A DNA stretch of 64,000 nucleotides from the NCBI RefSeq assembly GCF_004027225.2, contig NC_044277.2, positions 73,409,900 through 73,473,899 of the forward strand. Reading direction: 5' to 3'. The notes below the pieces were generated by a model. That model worked only from the letters and a program-made list of their open reading frames with translations. It was not told where the DNA came from and made no database searches. Source of the stretch: Strigops habroptila (taxonomy: Eukaryota > Chordata > Aves > Psittaciformes > Psittacidae). A program made the translations under genes and the position numbers. Below, in pieces: positions 10,901-27,049 of the stretch (positions within the stretch are counted from its first letter, which is position 1; the number at the start of each line of letters is the position of its first letter).

Positions 10901-13557
10901 TAACAGGAGAAATGTAGGTATCTAGCTAGTTTTGGAAAGGGATGATTAATTCCTTCCTTCTTTGGACAGTCAACCTTTAATCTCTGTTTAAAAGCTATAC
11001 TGAGTTGAAGACATCTTTTCTGACTTGTCAGATTCTAAGGGAAGCTTAGAACAGGTAAAAAGATGGGTTGAGATTTTCATTCAGATTCAAAATGTAAATT
11101 TTTTTTATTTTTTTTTTTTAGACTTTCCTATCTCTTTATAGTTGAGGGAAATAATTTCATTAGAAGCAGGTAGATGTGCTTTTTCATCAACAGTTGTCTT
11201 TTGCTAGTTAGTTACATGTTACAACATGTTCAAGAAGTCCCATTTTATTCTTCAACCTCTCACTTGAATGCAGCTTTTAGTGTCAACTTTCTGACAAAAG
11301 TTATAAAAAAGTCAGCAAGAAAAGCTGATAAGCCCTTTTTTTTTTTTTTTTTTTTCCCCTGTGGATTTTTGCTGTGTTAATGGAAAACTTCCAGTTTTAA
11401 TGCTTTGGATGAAAAAGAACAGCAGCTGTTACGTTGGATCTGTGAGAGAAATGGTTGTGCTATTCATTCACATCCCTTCTACTGAAGTTACAGTGCAACA
11501 GAACGTATGGAAGCAGGCAGAGCAGCAGAGATGCATGAGTCACTTTAGCACTGTTGGATTATGTGGGGGTTGTGTCCTGTTTTGCAGGAGTTACTGCTGA
11601 AATGCAAAACCTCGTTCAGCGACGGATTTATCCTTTTCTGCTTATGGTGGTGGTTTTGATGGGAATTCTCTCCTTCCAAGTCCGCCAGTTTAAGCGCCTT
11701 TATGAACATATTAAAAATGACAAGTGAGTATACAGTGGGGGGGAGTTAATTTTTACACTTTAAATTGTGATAACAACTTCAGATTGAATGCAGGTGTTGT
11801 AGATCCTTAGGGCTAAAAGGGATTTTGAGAAGCTTTCTGGACTTACGACCCTGTAAGGCAGACCTGAACTGTTCTTGGCAAATGTTTTATCTGTAGTTCA
11901 GGTAGATAAACACAGGAACAGACTGTCTTTACAAGTGGAAGATACTCCCCTATGTCTAACTTGGATATGTTTTACCACAAATGAAGCTGATTGCCTGGGG
12001 TTTTCCCCCTCTGTAGTCTTGAAGGACAAGTGAATGTAATACTAAGAGTTGTAATTAAAATTAAACTCTCAGCAGGTCAATTTGTATTTTAGCACCTTTT
12101 ATTCGATCAGCTAATTTAAATCCTGTCCCCCACCTGCCTTCATAACATGTTCCATAGTATTTGGCCTACTGTAGTATGTATAGCTGGTATTTATATTTAC
12201 AGATGGCTTTTCAGCTAAATGTTAGTATCTTTCAGGCAGAATGTGTATTGAATTGCAACTTGCATTAATGTTGCAAGTTGCTTTCCTGCGTAAATAAGGC
12301 ATGTAAACAAATATAAAGCTGTATCTAAGTGAAAATTACTTCAATATTAAAGGAACTTATTGAATGTTACAGCTATCCTTGTAGACAAGAAGTCTGTACA
12401 ACCTAAGTTAATGATCTCATTTCAGGAAGTAAGCAAACATAGTCATGCTAACCAGTAGATTTATGGTTTAGAAATGTGCTTAACTAAGTCTTTCATGTAA
12501 CAGATTTCAAAAGCATATACAAGTGTTTGTGACATTCTTAAAATGTGCAAAAAAATATGTGATGGTTGCTTGGTTATGATACCGTAAGAAAAAGAGCAGT
12601 GGTGAATACATTTCTGAAGGAAATGGCAGGTTTCAGGGGAATAATTCATAGGTGTATATGGCTCTTCTGCATGCAGAGCCATCATACTAATAGGAAGCAT
12701 GGAAACAAATTTAGATGGCAAAAAGTAGGAGTGTGAAACAATGATCTAGAGGAAAGAAGGAATAATGTCAAAAGTAGGAAAACTGCTCAGCTGTTGAGAT
12801 GTTGAAACAGAATTTAAATAAAGGAGTCCTACAGCCCTTAGGCTTGACATGAAGTAGCATTAAGATATTTTCTCTGCCTTTAAGAAAGATTGAGCTGCAG
12901 TAAAAGTTCTTCCTTCACAATATTTACTTTTTTCAAACCAGGATATTTTTCATTAGATGTAGGAGCTGAGTCTCTCTTAGTCTCACCCAATACATGTTAT
13001 GTATTGTGACAGGTTCTTTATTTGAGCCAAGAACTGCATTTAGCACTCACTTGGGTTTAGATGAGTTGTTGTTCCAGATGTTCAAGTGACGATGCTCAAA
13101 CAAACACTGCGAAGATGCTCTTAAAGTGCCATCCAGCAAAGGGCTGGGTATGAAAATAATGCAAACACACTCTTTATATTTCACGTTTTCATTTAGCTTG
13201 TATGAGTACCAAAGTTGAGGCTGTAAACACAAACCTGTAATGCCTATATTCCCTTATATCATGCCTGAATGTTGAGGAAAAAAGATGACGATGGTCGATG
13301 ATGAGAAAATAGATGAAGACTATAGGGAGGGGCAGGAGGGATCACATGTAGGACAACTTTTACTGAAATGATAAGCTACTTCTGCAGCAAAGGAGATAAA
13401 GTGGATTTGTGTTACAGAATTGCATTAACTTCTGTTAATTTCTCACTGGTTTTACTATAATCCCAGGTACCTTGTTGGGCAACGACTTGTGAATTACGAA
13501 CGGAAGTCTGGTAAACAAGGCACATCAACAACTCCACCTCAGTCTTCGCAAGAATAG
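1721..13557 (+). CDS. MARCHF6: MARCHF6, E3 ubiquitin ligase, C-terminal 345 residues (8 exons)
   Basis: MARCHF6 (TEB4, Doa10 homologue) is a polytopic RING-CH ubiquitin ligase of the ER membrane. In mammals it degrades squalene monooxygenase, type 2 deiodinase and other ERAD substrates. The RING domain and first membrane segments lie left of the window. The eight exons here join in phase, 1039 nt ending in TAG. They give a polar Asn/Gln-rich loop, then six clear hydrophobic segments: one each in the exons at 5430, 6399, 7464, 8989, 10510 and 11588. The tail carries the conserved C-terminal element around YLVGQRLVNYER, which in Doa10/MARCHF6 is needed for activity. The protein matches my memory of the human one almost residue for residue, with small changes at the extreme C-terminus. 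No frameshift or stop is seen, so the gene looks functional. Confidence 0.96.
2418..2445. repeat. Perfect AT inverted repeat (13-bp arms, 2-nt loop)
   Basis: Arms at 2418-2430 and 2433-2445 are exact reverse complements (core ATTGTTAATTTA), separated by GA. Seen directly in the sequence. Confidence 0.9.
2473..2500. repeat. Perfect inverted repeat (13-bp arms, 2-nt loop)
   Basis: Arms TAATTAACTCAGA at 2473-2485 and its exact reverse complement at 2488-2500, separated by AC. It lies 27 bp from the preceding palindrome. Confidence 0.92.
2777..2811 (+). other. Intronic G-quadruplex-like tract
   Basis: Five G-runs of three to six bases with spacers of one to four bases, on the sense strand of MARCHF6. 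It fits the G3+N1-7 pattern. No function can be assigned from sequence alone. Confidence 0.7.
5430..5499 (+). CDS. MARCHF6: MARCHF6 coding exon 2 in window
   Basis: A strong pyrimidine tract and TTTCAG precede the exon; GTAAGT follows it. It encodes one membrane-spanning segment (IFLLIVFMCITLLIASLICL) and starts in phase 0. It leaves one base, G, that completes a Val codon with the next exon. Confidence 0.95.
5500..6398 (+). other. MARCHF6: MARCHF6 intron
   Basis: A short intron with GTAAGT donor and TTTTCAG acceptor. It contains a 21-bp tandem duplication near 6076-6117. Nothing else recognised. Confidence 0.75.
6076..6117. repeat. 21-bp tandem duplication
   Basis: Two head-to-tail copies of GGTTCTGAAGRTTAGTGTTTA at 6076-6096 and 6097-6117, differing at one base. 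Confidence 0.9.
6399..6580 (+). CDS. MARCHF6: MARCHF6 coding exon 3 in window
   Basis: Acceptor GTTTTCAG, donor GTGAGT. It completes the split Val codon and ends in phase 0. It encodes a polar stretch (FAGRWLMSFWTGTAK), a membrane segment (YTAACGLYVCWLTIRAVTV) and a basic loop (MPQGRRVIFQKVKEW), all typical of MARCHF6. Confidence 0.95.
6581..7463 (+). other. MARCHF6: MARCHF6 intron
   Basis: Intron with GTGAGT donor and T-rich acceptor tract. It contains an 18-base T-run near 7088. No other feature recognised. Confidence 0.75.
7464..7598 (+). CDS. MARCHF6: MARCHF6 coding exon 4 in window
   Basis: 45 codons, phase 0 on both sides, acceptor TTTTTTTAG. It encodes a strongly hydrophobic segment (LIVAILLAGVVPLLLGLLFE) followed by APLRVPLDQTPLFYPWQ, a very conserved MARCHF6 loop. 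The donor is GTCGGT, weaker than its neighbours. Confidence 0.95.
7599..8988 (+). other. MARCHF6: MARCHF6 intron
   Basis: AT-rich intron. It holds an 11-bp-arm palindrome at 8508-8533 and poly-T/poly-G runs near 7845-7863. No exon or RNA gene recognised. Confidence 0.75.
8508..8533. repeat. Inverted repeat (11-bp arms, 4-nt loop)
   Basis: TCTGGATTACA at 8508-8518 and its exact reverse complement at 8523-8533, with AATC between them. Confidence 0.88.
8989..9078 (+). CDS. MARCHF6: MARCHF6 coding exon 5 in window
   Basis: 30 codons, phase 0 on both sides. The acceptor AAAATTAG is pyrimidine-poor but the protein is unmistakable (DWALGVLHAKIIAAITLMGP). It encodes one membrane segment. Donor GTAGGG. 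Confidence 0.94.
9079..10509 (+). other. MARCHF6: MARCHF6 intron with unexplained 0.8-kb segment
   Basis: The stretch from about 9.62 to 10.46 kb differs from the surrounding AT-rich intron. It is less AT-rich and carries two long minus-strand open frames (144 codons at 10025-10459, 120 codons at 9619-9981). On the minus strand an AATAAA sits near 10033-10038. This could be an old retrocopy or a solo LTR. I recognise no protein family and see no target-site duplication or primer site. Confidence 0.5.
10510..10642 (+). CDS. MARCHF6: MARCHF6 coding exon 6 in window
   Basis: Acceptor TTTTTCTTAG, donor GTATGT. It starts in phase 0 and leaves one base. It encodes YANGIRNIDLHFIIRKLAAP and a membrane segment (VISVLLLSLCVPYIIASGVV). 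Confidence 0.95.
10643..11587 (+). other. MARCHF6: MARCHF6 intron
   Basis: Intron with GTATGT donor and TTTTGCAG acceptor. Long T-runs at 11099-11120 and 11335-11355. No other feature recognised. Confidence 0.75.
11588..11723 (+). CDS. MARCHF6: MARCHF6 coding exon 7 in window
   Basis: It completes a split Gly codon and leaves two bases (AA). It encodes VTAEMQNLVQRRIYPFLL, the last membrane segment (LLMVVVLMGILSFQV) and the basic run RQFKRLYEHIKND. Donor GTGAGT. Confidence 0.95.
11724..13466 (+). other. MARCHF6: MARCHF6 last intron
   Basis: A 1.7 kb intron between the penultimate and last coding exons. Several 60-86-codon open frames occur on the minus strand, without family resemblance. Nothing else recognised. 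Confidence 0.7.
13467..13557 (+). CDS. MARCHF6: MARCHF6 terminal coding exon
   Basis: Acceptor TAATCCCAG. It completes a split Lys codon and reads YLVGQRLVNYERKSGKQG, then a short Ser/Thr/Pro/Gln tail ending SSQE and TAG. The VGQRLVNYER motif is the conserved C-terminal element of the Doa10/MARCHF6 family. Confidence 0.96.
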
Positions 13558-14278
13558 ATGGTCACATTAAACATCTTGACCTTCCCTTTGCCTTCACATG
13601 TCCTTTTTTTCATAGACTCTTCTTCAGTCTTTGGATATCTCTCCCAATAATGCTCTCAGCAGTGTTTTGGCTTCTGTTAATAGCATCCAGATAGCAGTTA
13701 AGGCTCTGTTCCTTATCTGCATTTTTCTGATGTTATCAATGCTGTCTGAGGTCTGTATATGTGTAAATAGAAGTATCCTGACACCCTAAAACCTTGGATT
13801 AAAAAGAATGTGCATTGTACATCTTTAAAAAAGTATATTAATTTATTAAATCTAGTTGTCACTTTATTTTGGACTGCTGTTCTGTTGACAATGTGCCACA
13901 AAGCAATAGTGCAAAAAGGCAAGATGTTTTTATAAAATTTGGAGCTTACTTTATGGCATTCATAACAGTTCTTACTGTAGTAATATAGTATGAGTTTTCA
14001 TGAGTGGAAAAGCCACACAGAGAATATCAGAAGTAAATAACTGTCTTACAGTCAGCAATGAAGTGGCTGTGGTGAGAACATAATGAACTATGTATCTTGC
14101 TGTCAAGTCTTTTTTATTATTTTGTATAACACCAAAGCTGTTGTACATTTTTCTATTGCCTGATTGTTTTTCATGTGTCTGAGTTTGTAATATTGTACAG
14201 TTGCTGTTAAATCAAGAAAATACTTCCTCTTCTGAGAATTCAGATGTACTTGTTGAGACTCAGCTGGGTGTTTCTGTT

Positions 14279-14317
14279 GGGGGGGAGGGGTTTGGGGGGA
14301 GGACGTAACGGGGGCGG
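14279..14317 (+). promoter_or_regulatory. MARCHF6: G-rich (quadruplex-like) element in MARCHF6 3' UTR
   Basis: Runs of seven, four, six and five G separated by short spacers, on the mRNA strand, about 45 nt upstream of AATAAA. The pattern fits an RNA G-quadruplex. An effect on polyadenylation is inference. Confidence 0.5.
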
Positions 14318-14358
14318 TATTGGCTTTAGGAATCAGGATTTCCTGAACTGAAACAGTA

Positions 14359-14364
14359 AATAAA
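14359..14364 (+). terminator. MARCHF6: Candidate MARCHF6 poly(A) signal
   Basis: AATAAA about 800 nt after the stop codon. It is the first canonical hexamer I saw in the 3' UTR. Other signals downstream mean this need not be the only site used. Confidence 0.45.
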
Positions 14365-16681
14365 AAATTTACTAAGGTTAGGTGATGGAAGCATTTAAAG
14401 GTACCAAGGAAAATTAGATGGGTTCATAACTGAAATTGTAGCCAATTTCTTATCAATAATAGAAATTTTCAGGACCTCAGGGGGAGGGATGAACCTTATC
14501 TGATGTGTTTGCACAGCAACAAAGAACAGAGTGTAAGCACCATTCTGACCTGGTCCTTAACTAGAGAGCTTGAAATCTTTTTTTCTGTAAGTTACCAAAG
14601 TTGCAAATTGTAGTATGGATTTTATATTGCACAATTACTTAAAAACAAAAAAAAAAAAAAAAAGACCTGCAACAACAAAAGTATCTCTTTTCTTTCAGAA
14701 TTGGTCACTGTGAATTTTTATGGGAATAATATTGGGAAAGTAATTTATCATGTACCATTTATTGCCTGTGGGGCAGGGAAACACATATGCTATTAAACAG
14801 GCAAGGAAGAGTTAGCAGATTTCTTTGCAAGGATACAGTCAAACGAGCCACCAAATCAAGTCTGTGTTATTTCTATATGTAGATAAGAGTTCTTTTGCAG
14901 TAATGTTTGGGGGATTTTTATGTAGATATTTTAAAGAAACTATGTAACAGTATCGCAAAGCTTTAAATAGCATCAAATCACATGCTTAGATCGCAATATC
15001 TCTCATAGATTAAAAGGGGAAAATGTGAGTATCCATTGCAGCAATCAGAAAATTGATGAAGCATTAAACTTGCTACTCGGTACACTGTCCTTCAGTATTC
15101 CACACTTGACCATATGTGTATATAATTAATACTTGAGAATCGTTTGGCAGGTGCTTCGAGAGTGTCATCTCCTTTTATTGATGTTGCATCTCTGATCTGA
15201 TGTGTTTTGAGTTAATGTGGTCCAGGCTGTGATGGTGGCAGTTCATTTTCCAGTATCTGGACTCATGCTCGGAGGCAGTGAGCACAAGCCAAATGCATCT
15301 GAATCTAGTGACAGGAGGATTGGGCTGTCACTATCAGAAGGTCAGAAACTACTATCTCACAGAATCACTGCTGTCCTAATGGTTTTGAACCACAAATACT
15401 ACCCTTTGGAGTGATTTGTTAGGAAATTTCCAGGGAAGTGAAATCATAGAAAAATAATCAAAATGTTTGTCTCTCATTCACTATTGCTGACTAAATGCTA
15501 AACTGAGTATTCGCCCAATATATTTTTGATGTGCATAAATACTGCATTTGACTATTTACAGTGGTGTACATTGTGGGACAGATATATTTTCACAATATTA
15601 AATTCACTGGTAACATACATTCTTTCTTACACCAAGATCCTGTCTTTGACATACCTTCCGTAAGCAGTTCCAAAATGGTCTTGCCACTCAAAGATTGCGA
15701 GCACTCCTGTGCATCATGCAGAATTTGCAGAAGTGTGGTTCTTGTAACTTTGTGTTTTTATCCAGACAAACTGGTCTTAACATTAAAATTTATTAAGAAA
15801 AAGCCTTTGTGCTGTTTCTTATTACTGTTGTTTTGCAAGTCGTAACAGAAGAAACTGAACCGGGCATGAACCAGTCATGCAGCGTGAACTGTAGCTATTT
15901 TACGGTAGCTTACATTATCTGTATTCACTCTTTGTTATGGAAAACTGACTTCAAATCAAACAGTTGTGCTTGCTTTTGCACTGCTTTACAGATCCCAGGT
16001 GAAGCTTGTTTCTGAAACTGTCCATCATGAACTTTTACGAAATCTCATCTCCCTATTTCCTTATTTTAGCACATGTTTTGGGAAAGAAGATGGAAGTTGT
16101 ACAGAACAAGAATTAAGTAACACTGCTTTTGTATGGGTTTAAATTTTAATAGTTTGCCTTACTGTGCTGTGTGTACTCCTGTGGCATAGAAACTTGATAG
16201 TAAGCATGTAAGTTAACTGGCTGTTACTAGGACAGCTGGCAAGCTCTGTACCAGAAGCTTCCATCTCTGCTAGGGTAAGACAGCATGCAGTGGTCGTATT
16301 ACTCTTCAAGTGGGAAAAGGTTCTCTCTGTGTGCGTGTGGTTTTTCCACAACCTAAGCCTTGGAGGGGTTGGAGAAGCGACCTGGCCTAGTCATATCCCT
16401 TTTGTGGTGTTGAGAATCTTCTGCTGTTAGCAGTTCTACAGGCCTTCATCCAAGAACTGTCAGATGGCTCTGTAGCTGTCTTTTGATTACTGAAAGAATT
16501 GTGGCATGACTTTGACTCGGTTTATACAGATTATTTTATATTGATTAAAAATAGTTAAAACTCTGCATCCTTTCTCTGATTCCCCCTTCTCTGCTGGGTA
16601 AAGCCTACATTACTTGTTCTGTTTCCAGGAGCCCTCTGGAACCTGTAACTCTGTTCTGTCAGCACCTCCCTCAGCAAGATA

Positions 16682-16905
16682 GAATCATAGAATGGTTTGT
16701 GTTGAAAAGGACCTGAAGATCATCTAGTTCCAACCCCCCTGCCATGGGCAGGGACAACTCACACTAGACCAGGTTGCTCGAGACCCCTTCCAACCTAGCC
16801 TTGAACACTGCCAGGGATAGGGCATTCACAACTTCCTTTACTCTCACGATAACGAATTTCTGCCTTATATCTAACCTTAATCTCCCATTTAGTTTTCAAT
16901 GATGC
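16682..16905 (-). mobile_element. CR1 LINE 3' fragment (antisense)
   Basis: Begins on the plus strand with GAATCATAGAATGGTTTG and continues through the familiar CR1 3' end (GACCTGAAGATCATCTAGTT, then the CCATGGGCAGGGACA block). This is the reverse complement of an avian CR1 tail, so the element points left. It is 5'-truncated, as most CR1 copies are. Confidence 0.9.
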
Positions 16906-18200
16906 CAACTCCAACACCAGTTACAGCACTTGCATTGCTTTACAGCTGAGCGCATTGCTTCCTTCCTTGCTTTTTCCTAAGCTCGAGCAAAGGTCTTCAT
17001 GAAAGTCTGCACAGCAGCCCTGCAGTTCTTCGGAGAACTTGGTAAGAAGCCCTCTGCCTGGTGTGTTGACTCCACTGCCTGACACACTGATCAGTGCCAT
17101 TTTGTTTCCTCATGCTGCACTGTCTGTCTGCTCGTTTATGTCTAAATTGGACATTCTCCATGGCAGGGTCAGTGTTCTTGTTCTGCTTGCCCTGTGAGTG
17201 GGCAGCGTACAGCCTGAGCAATGAGCGGGGTTCTGGGTAAAAATAGTGATAAAGGTAGTAGAAACATCAAACAGGGAACTTAATCTCAGTAGTATGAAGT
17301 TCAGGACACCAAAAAAAGGAAGCTGTCTTCTGAAACGGGTAAGGAAAAAACTTTTACAAAGCATAATGATAAGAGTTCTCTTACTCTGGTATTTTAAGTT
17401 CTTGCATGGATTAACTGGAACTAAAGAATTGCATGGTTAACAGGGATTTTATCGAGTTTGATTATTCCAGACAAGCTGTGCTTCTTAAGTTCTTAGTTTA
17501 GAAGTCACCATAAATTAAGAAATGATAGGCTGAAATTAAAGTTATTCAATAATAGACGTTTTTAGAAGATGGTATTTCCAAAGGTCAAATACTGTTCCAA
17601 AATAAATGGAATGTTTGGCATTCAATATAACACTGACACATGGAGCAGTGCCAACATAATTTCACAACACAGCACAGCAGTTCTGCAGTTTACATGCTTA
17701 CTTGGTGTTTTTTCTTGCTTGTTGAGTAGTGGCAACTGCTTAAGCTGCATAGCCACTTTTTTTTTTTTGCCCCTGTACAAGGAGAAATCAAACACACTAT
17801 CAGGCTGGGGCGGGGGGATTACTTAGCCTTACTTGTCTGATTTATGTTAAACCACTTGGCTTCGAGGAGTGCCTCTGTTCCTGGAAAATGACACTAGTTT
17901 TACCTGGCAAGAACAGACTTGCTTGTTGCCTACAGAACCACAGCACTGCGGTGCTGGAGCAGTGGGAGGGCGGTGCTGCCCAGGCCCATGGTGCCAGCTC
18001 TGGGGCAGCAGTGCGGAGCAGCAGCTGGTACTGCCCGTGCTGCGCTAGGAGGGACAGTCCATCGGCAGTATTACTGTCCTGAACCTCCAGCACTCTGTAG
18101 CAGCAGCCACTCTTAACGGGAATTTTAGGGAATACGCTGGCTGATGCCTATTTTGCAGCTCAATCAGCGTTTGTTCACATCTCGTCCAAGCCAGGAAGTG
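16906..18200. other. Intergenic, MARCHF6 to ROPN1L
   Basis: No gene supported. Short T-run near 17759-17768. GC content rises from about 17.9 kb toward the ROPN1L CpG island. Confidence 0.6.
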
Positions 18201-18249
18201 TTGCCTGTTTGACAGAGAACTCTCGAAACACATTGCAGGTCTGTTTAGA

Positions 18250-18660
18250 GAGCAGAGGATGCTCACTCCGCGCAGGGTGCTCGGTGGTGCATTTCCACGC
18301 TCGCCTCCTGTTGCGGGGTTCCGGCTCTTCCCACACGGCTGGGAAAGCCGGGCGTCGCTCCGGCCTTCCAACAGCGCCGGCCCAGCCCGCGCCCGGCCCC
18401 GCCCTCCGCGTTGCCCGGCAGCGGGGCCGCGGCCAGGGGCAGGTGAGGCGGCCGTTGCGGGCGGAGCGGTTGGGGCCTGTTGTCTCGGGCCTGGCGGCGG
18501 CCCCTGAGAGAAAAGGGAGGGGTTGGCCGGCCCTCGGCCCGCCTGCCGGTAACCGGGTAACCGCTGTCGTGGCTGAGCCGGCCTGACCTGCGCGCCTGCG
18601 GCTGCCCGCTTTAGCTTTGTGCCAGGCGCCTGGGGCTGGTGTGGGGTGAGTGAGCGGAAA
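18250..18660 (+). promoter_or_regulatory. ROPN1L: CpG island, likely ROPN1L promoter and first exon
   Basis: Dense CpG and several GC boxes (CCCCGCCC near 18397, GGGCGGAGC near 18459), in sharp contrast to the AT-rich flanks. The long open frames on both strands here are by-products of high GC. It lies 0.7-1.1 kb upstream of the first ROPN1L coding exon, so a non-coding first exon probably starts inside it. A good donor, AAG|GTAAGA, lies at 18668/18669. Confidence 0.75.
18549..18561 (+). promoter_or_regulatory. ROPN1L: RFX X-box motif
   Basis: GTAACCGGGTAAC matches the RFX X-box consensus GTNRCC(N0-3)RGYAAC exactly, with a one-base spacer. RFX factors drive ciliary genes through such sites near the start of transcription, and ROPN1L encodes a ciliary/flagellar protein. 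The motif is seen; its use is inferred. Confidence 0.6.
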
Positions 18661-18668
18661 AGTAGAAG

Positions 18669-25103
<6,435 letters not shown>

Positions 25104-26769
25104 TCAAGCCCACTCTTCAGCACCGGCTGAGAGAATGAAAAAAAAAGGAAGAAACAAACACGTGCAAGAGAAGAATCTGTGTTCAAAGGACTGTTATTTG
25201 CACATCACAGTAAAAGAGGACCCTCTCCTGGCACTTTCTTTTCTTTATCCCACTCCTGAACTCTTCCTTCAGTGGGCCTCTCAAATATTAACACCTAGGG
25301 AGTGATACTTTCTCTCACCTGTTTATATTGAGAAAAAGGTATTTTGGCATGGATCTTCCTACCTATACTTTGTAAGTGACCGTAAGAAAAGCAGCAAACC
25401 ACAGAATTAAACTGAGAGAAGACTTGTCAGCTGTACTTGGTGCATCTCATTACACTTCTGCTAGCACTGACCTTTTTTTTTTTTGACTCTTTCTTACACA
25501 GACAAAGCTTGTCTTTTGACTACCTTGTCTGCATGAATACGCTCTTTCAAATCAATAGTTCTACCAAGCCTTAAGGGAAGTTCATGAGAACCCTGTGGCT
25601 GAGCTGGTAGAAGAAAGATATACTCAAGAAAGAACTGCAATGGTTCCATATTGTTTTCCCTCTAATTAGGACCCTTTCATAACTTAAGTCTCTTTTTCGA
25701 TTCTTAGATAGACTTGTCTAATTCAGGATCTGCTTTAAAGTACATCTTGTTTTTTGACAAGAAAAGCTACTGCATTGTCATGTAGGTGAGGAATGAGTTC
25801 AGTGTGGTTTTGCGCTGAATAAGCTGCAGTAGGCACAAAAGTCTAAATCAGAACTAGACTTTTTAGTGACACGTAATCACACTTACTTAATTGCAGAAAC
25901 GGCTGAAGTAAGAGACAGGCCACGGTAAAACTAGAGCGATTCCATTACGAGAGGCCAAAAACAGGAGCGTGTGGAGTGCCCTCTCCTGGCAACTCGCTCA
26001 AACAGAAGAGTGTTGTAGGAAAGATGAATCCGAAAGCTTGTTCTTTTATAGTTGCTTACTTTGTTGAGGTAACAAGCTTGGCTGGTGATGACTGACCTTG
26101 CTGTAGTAGATTGTGTGAGAAATTAACTGGAAATTGATATAATAAATACCTCACTGAAGTTAAGTGAATCTTCCTCCACACCCTTAATATGTACTTCCAT
26201 ATCTTAAGTCTTACTTAAGTTTTATCAACCTCTATCACTAACACGTTAGTCTACAGGATGGGAACTCCTCCTAGTTATTTCTGGAAGTAAATGGGTATGC
26301 ACCTGGTGTTTGAGAATGGCAGTCAGCAATATTACAGGTGTCCTTGGTGCCTCTCCACTAGTTTCTGTAGAGAGCTATATTCTCATCATCTTTGCCAGAT
26401 GACATTGATCCTAAATTTCTTTGAGCATGAGCTTGGGAACAGCAGCTTTCCCGTTATGGTTCTTTTACCATTAGCTGCAGTTGAAGACACTTCAGCCTGT
26501 TGGAGAACTCTCAAATGTGCCCTCTCCCCTCTGGTACATATGGTAACCAGGCAGCAAGTGCTGTCTTTCTGGAACCCTGCTCCCAGAGGTGACAGTATCA
26601 GGTGGGAGGGTACGAGGGGAGCTCTCTGCATGCCTTTTCCATTTGTAATTGATCCCAGACTCCAGGGATTAGTACTATATCCACTGTGTGGGGGCCAGGA
26701 AGGCAAATTAGTAAAGCCTCTCCCACATTTCATTCTTCAGCCTTGTGAGACTAAACTCAGTATCTCTCA
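25104..26769. other. ROPN1L 3' UTR and tail-to-tail intergenic DNA
   Basis: Between the ROPN1L stop and the SNRNP48 poly(A) signal. Possible ROPN1L poly(A) signals are ATTAAA at 25406-25411 and AATAAA at 26141-26146. A 161-codon plus-strand open frame at 26291-26776 has no recognised domain and runs into the antisense of the SNRNP48 3' UTR. Confidence 0.55.
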
Positions 26770-26787
26770 TAGATGAGATGAATATCA

Positions 26788-26793
26788 TTTATT
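26788..26793 (-). terminator. SNRNP48: SNRNP48 poly(A) signal
   Basis: AATAAA on the minus strand about 215 nt after the SNRNP48 stop codon. Cleavage would be expected near 26770. Confidence 0.6.
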
Positions 26794-27009
26794 AAGAGAT
26801 GCATTAGTGTCAAAGATTTACACACTTTCTGATGTATACTGCTTCCATCCTGACAAACCTTAACACTTGTAAGTCTCCCAGCACAGCTGTGATGCAACAC
26901 CAATATTATGTACATAGTGTTACTGTCCCTGGCACAACAGCAGTAATGATAGCTCTTGTTCAAGTCATTTTCTGAACAGCTGACAAACAAAATAATCAGG
27001 TTCTTGCTT

Positions 27010-27049
27010 CTACTTTCTTCTTTTATGGTTGTGATACTTCTCTTCATCC
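27010..27049 (-). CDS. SNRNP48: SNRNP48 coding exon 9 (terminal)
   Basis: A 40-nt coding part after acceptor TGTTTCAG. It completes an Arg codon and reads DEEKYHNHKRRK then TAG. It parallels the basic human C-terminus (HHSHKRRK), which is why this small exon was chosen. Confidence 0.85.

Larger units (their letters stand above)
13558..16681 (+). other. MARCHF6: MARCHF6 3' UTR and intergenic DNA
   Basis: AT-rich sequence after the stop codon. AATAAA occurs at 14359-14364, preceded about 45 nt upstream by a long G-rich block. Weaker ATTAAA signals recur near 14.8, 15.06, 15.78 and 16.54 kb, so a longer 3' UTR isoform is possible; human MARCHF6 has a long 3' UTR. No other gene is supported. The 65-94-codon open frames here look like chance. 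Confidence 0.6.

Noticed and set aside
25502-25573. Alternative ROPN1L last exon after a long T-tract and ACACAG
   Set aside because: It is open in the right phase, but its product lacks the GM-LL-NF pattern that the exon at 25040 shares with human ROPN1L. It may still be a rare alternative end.
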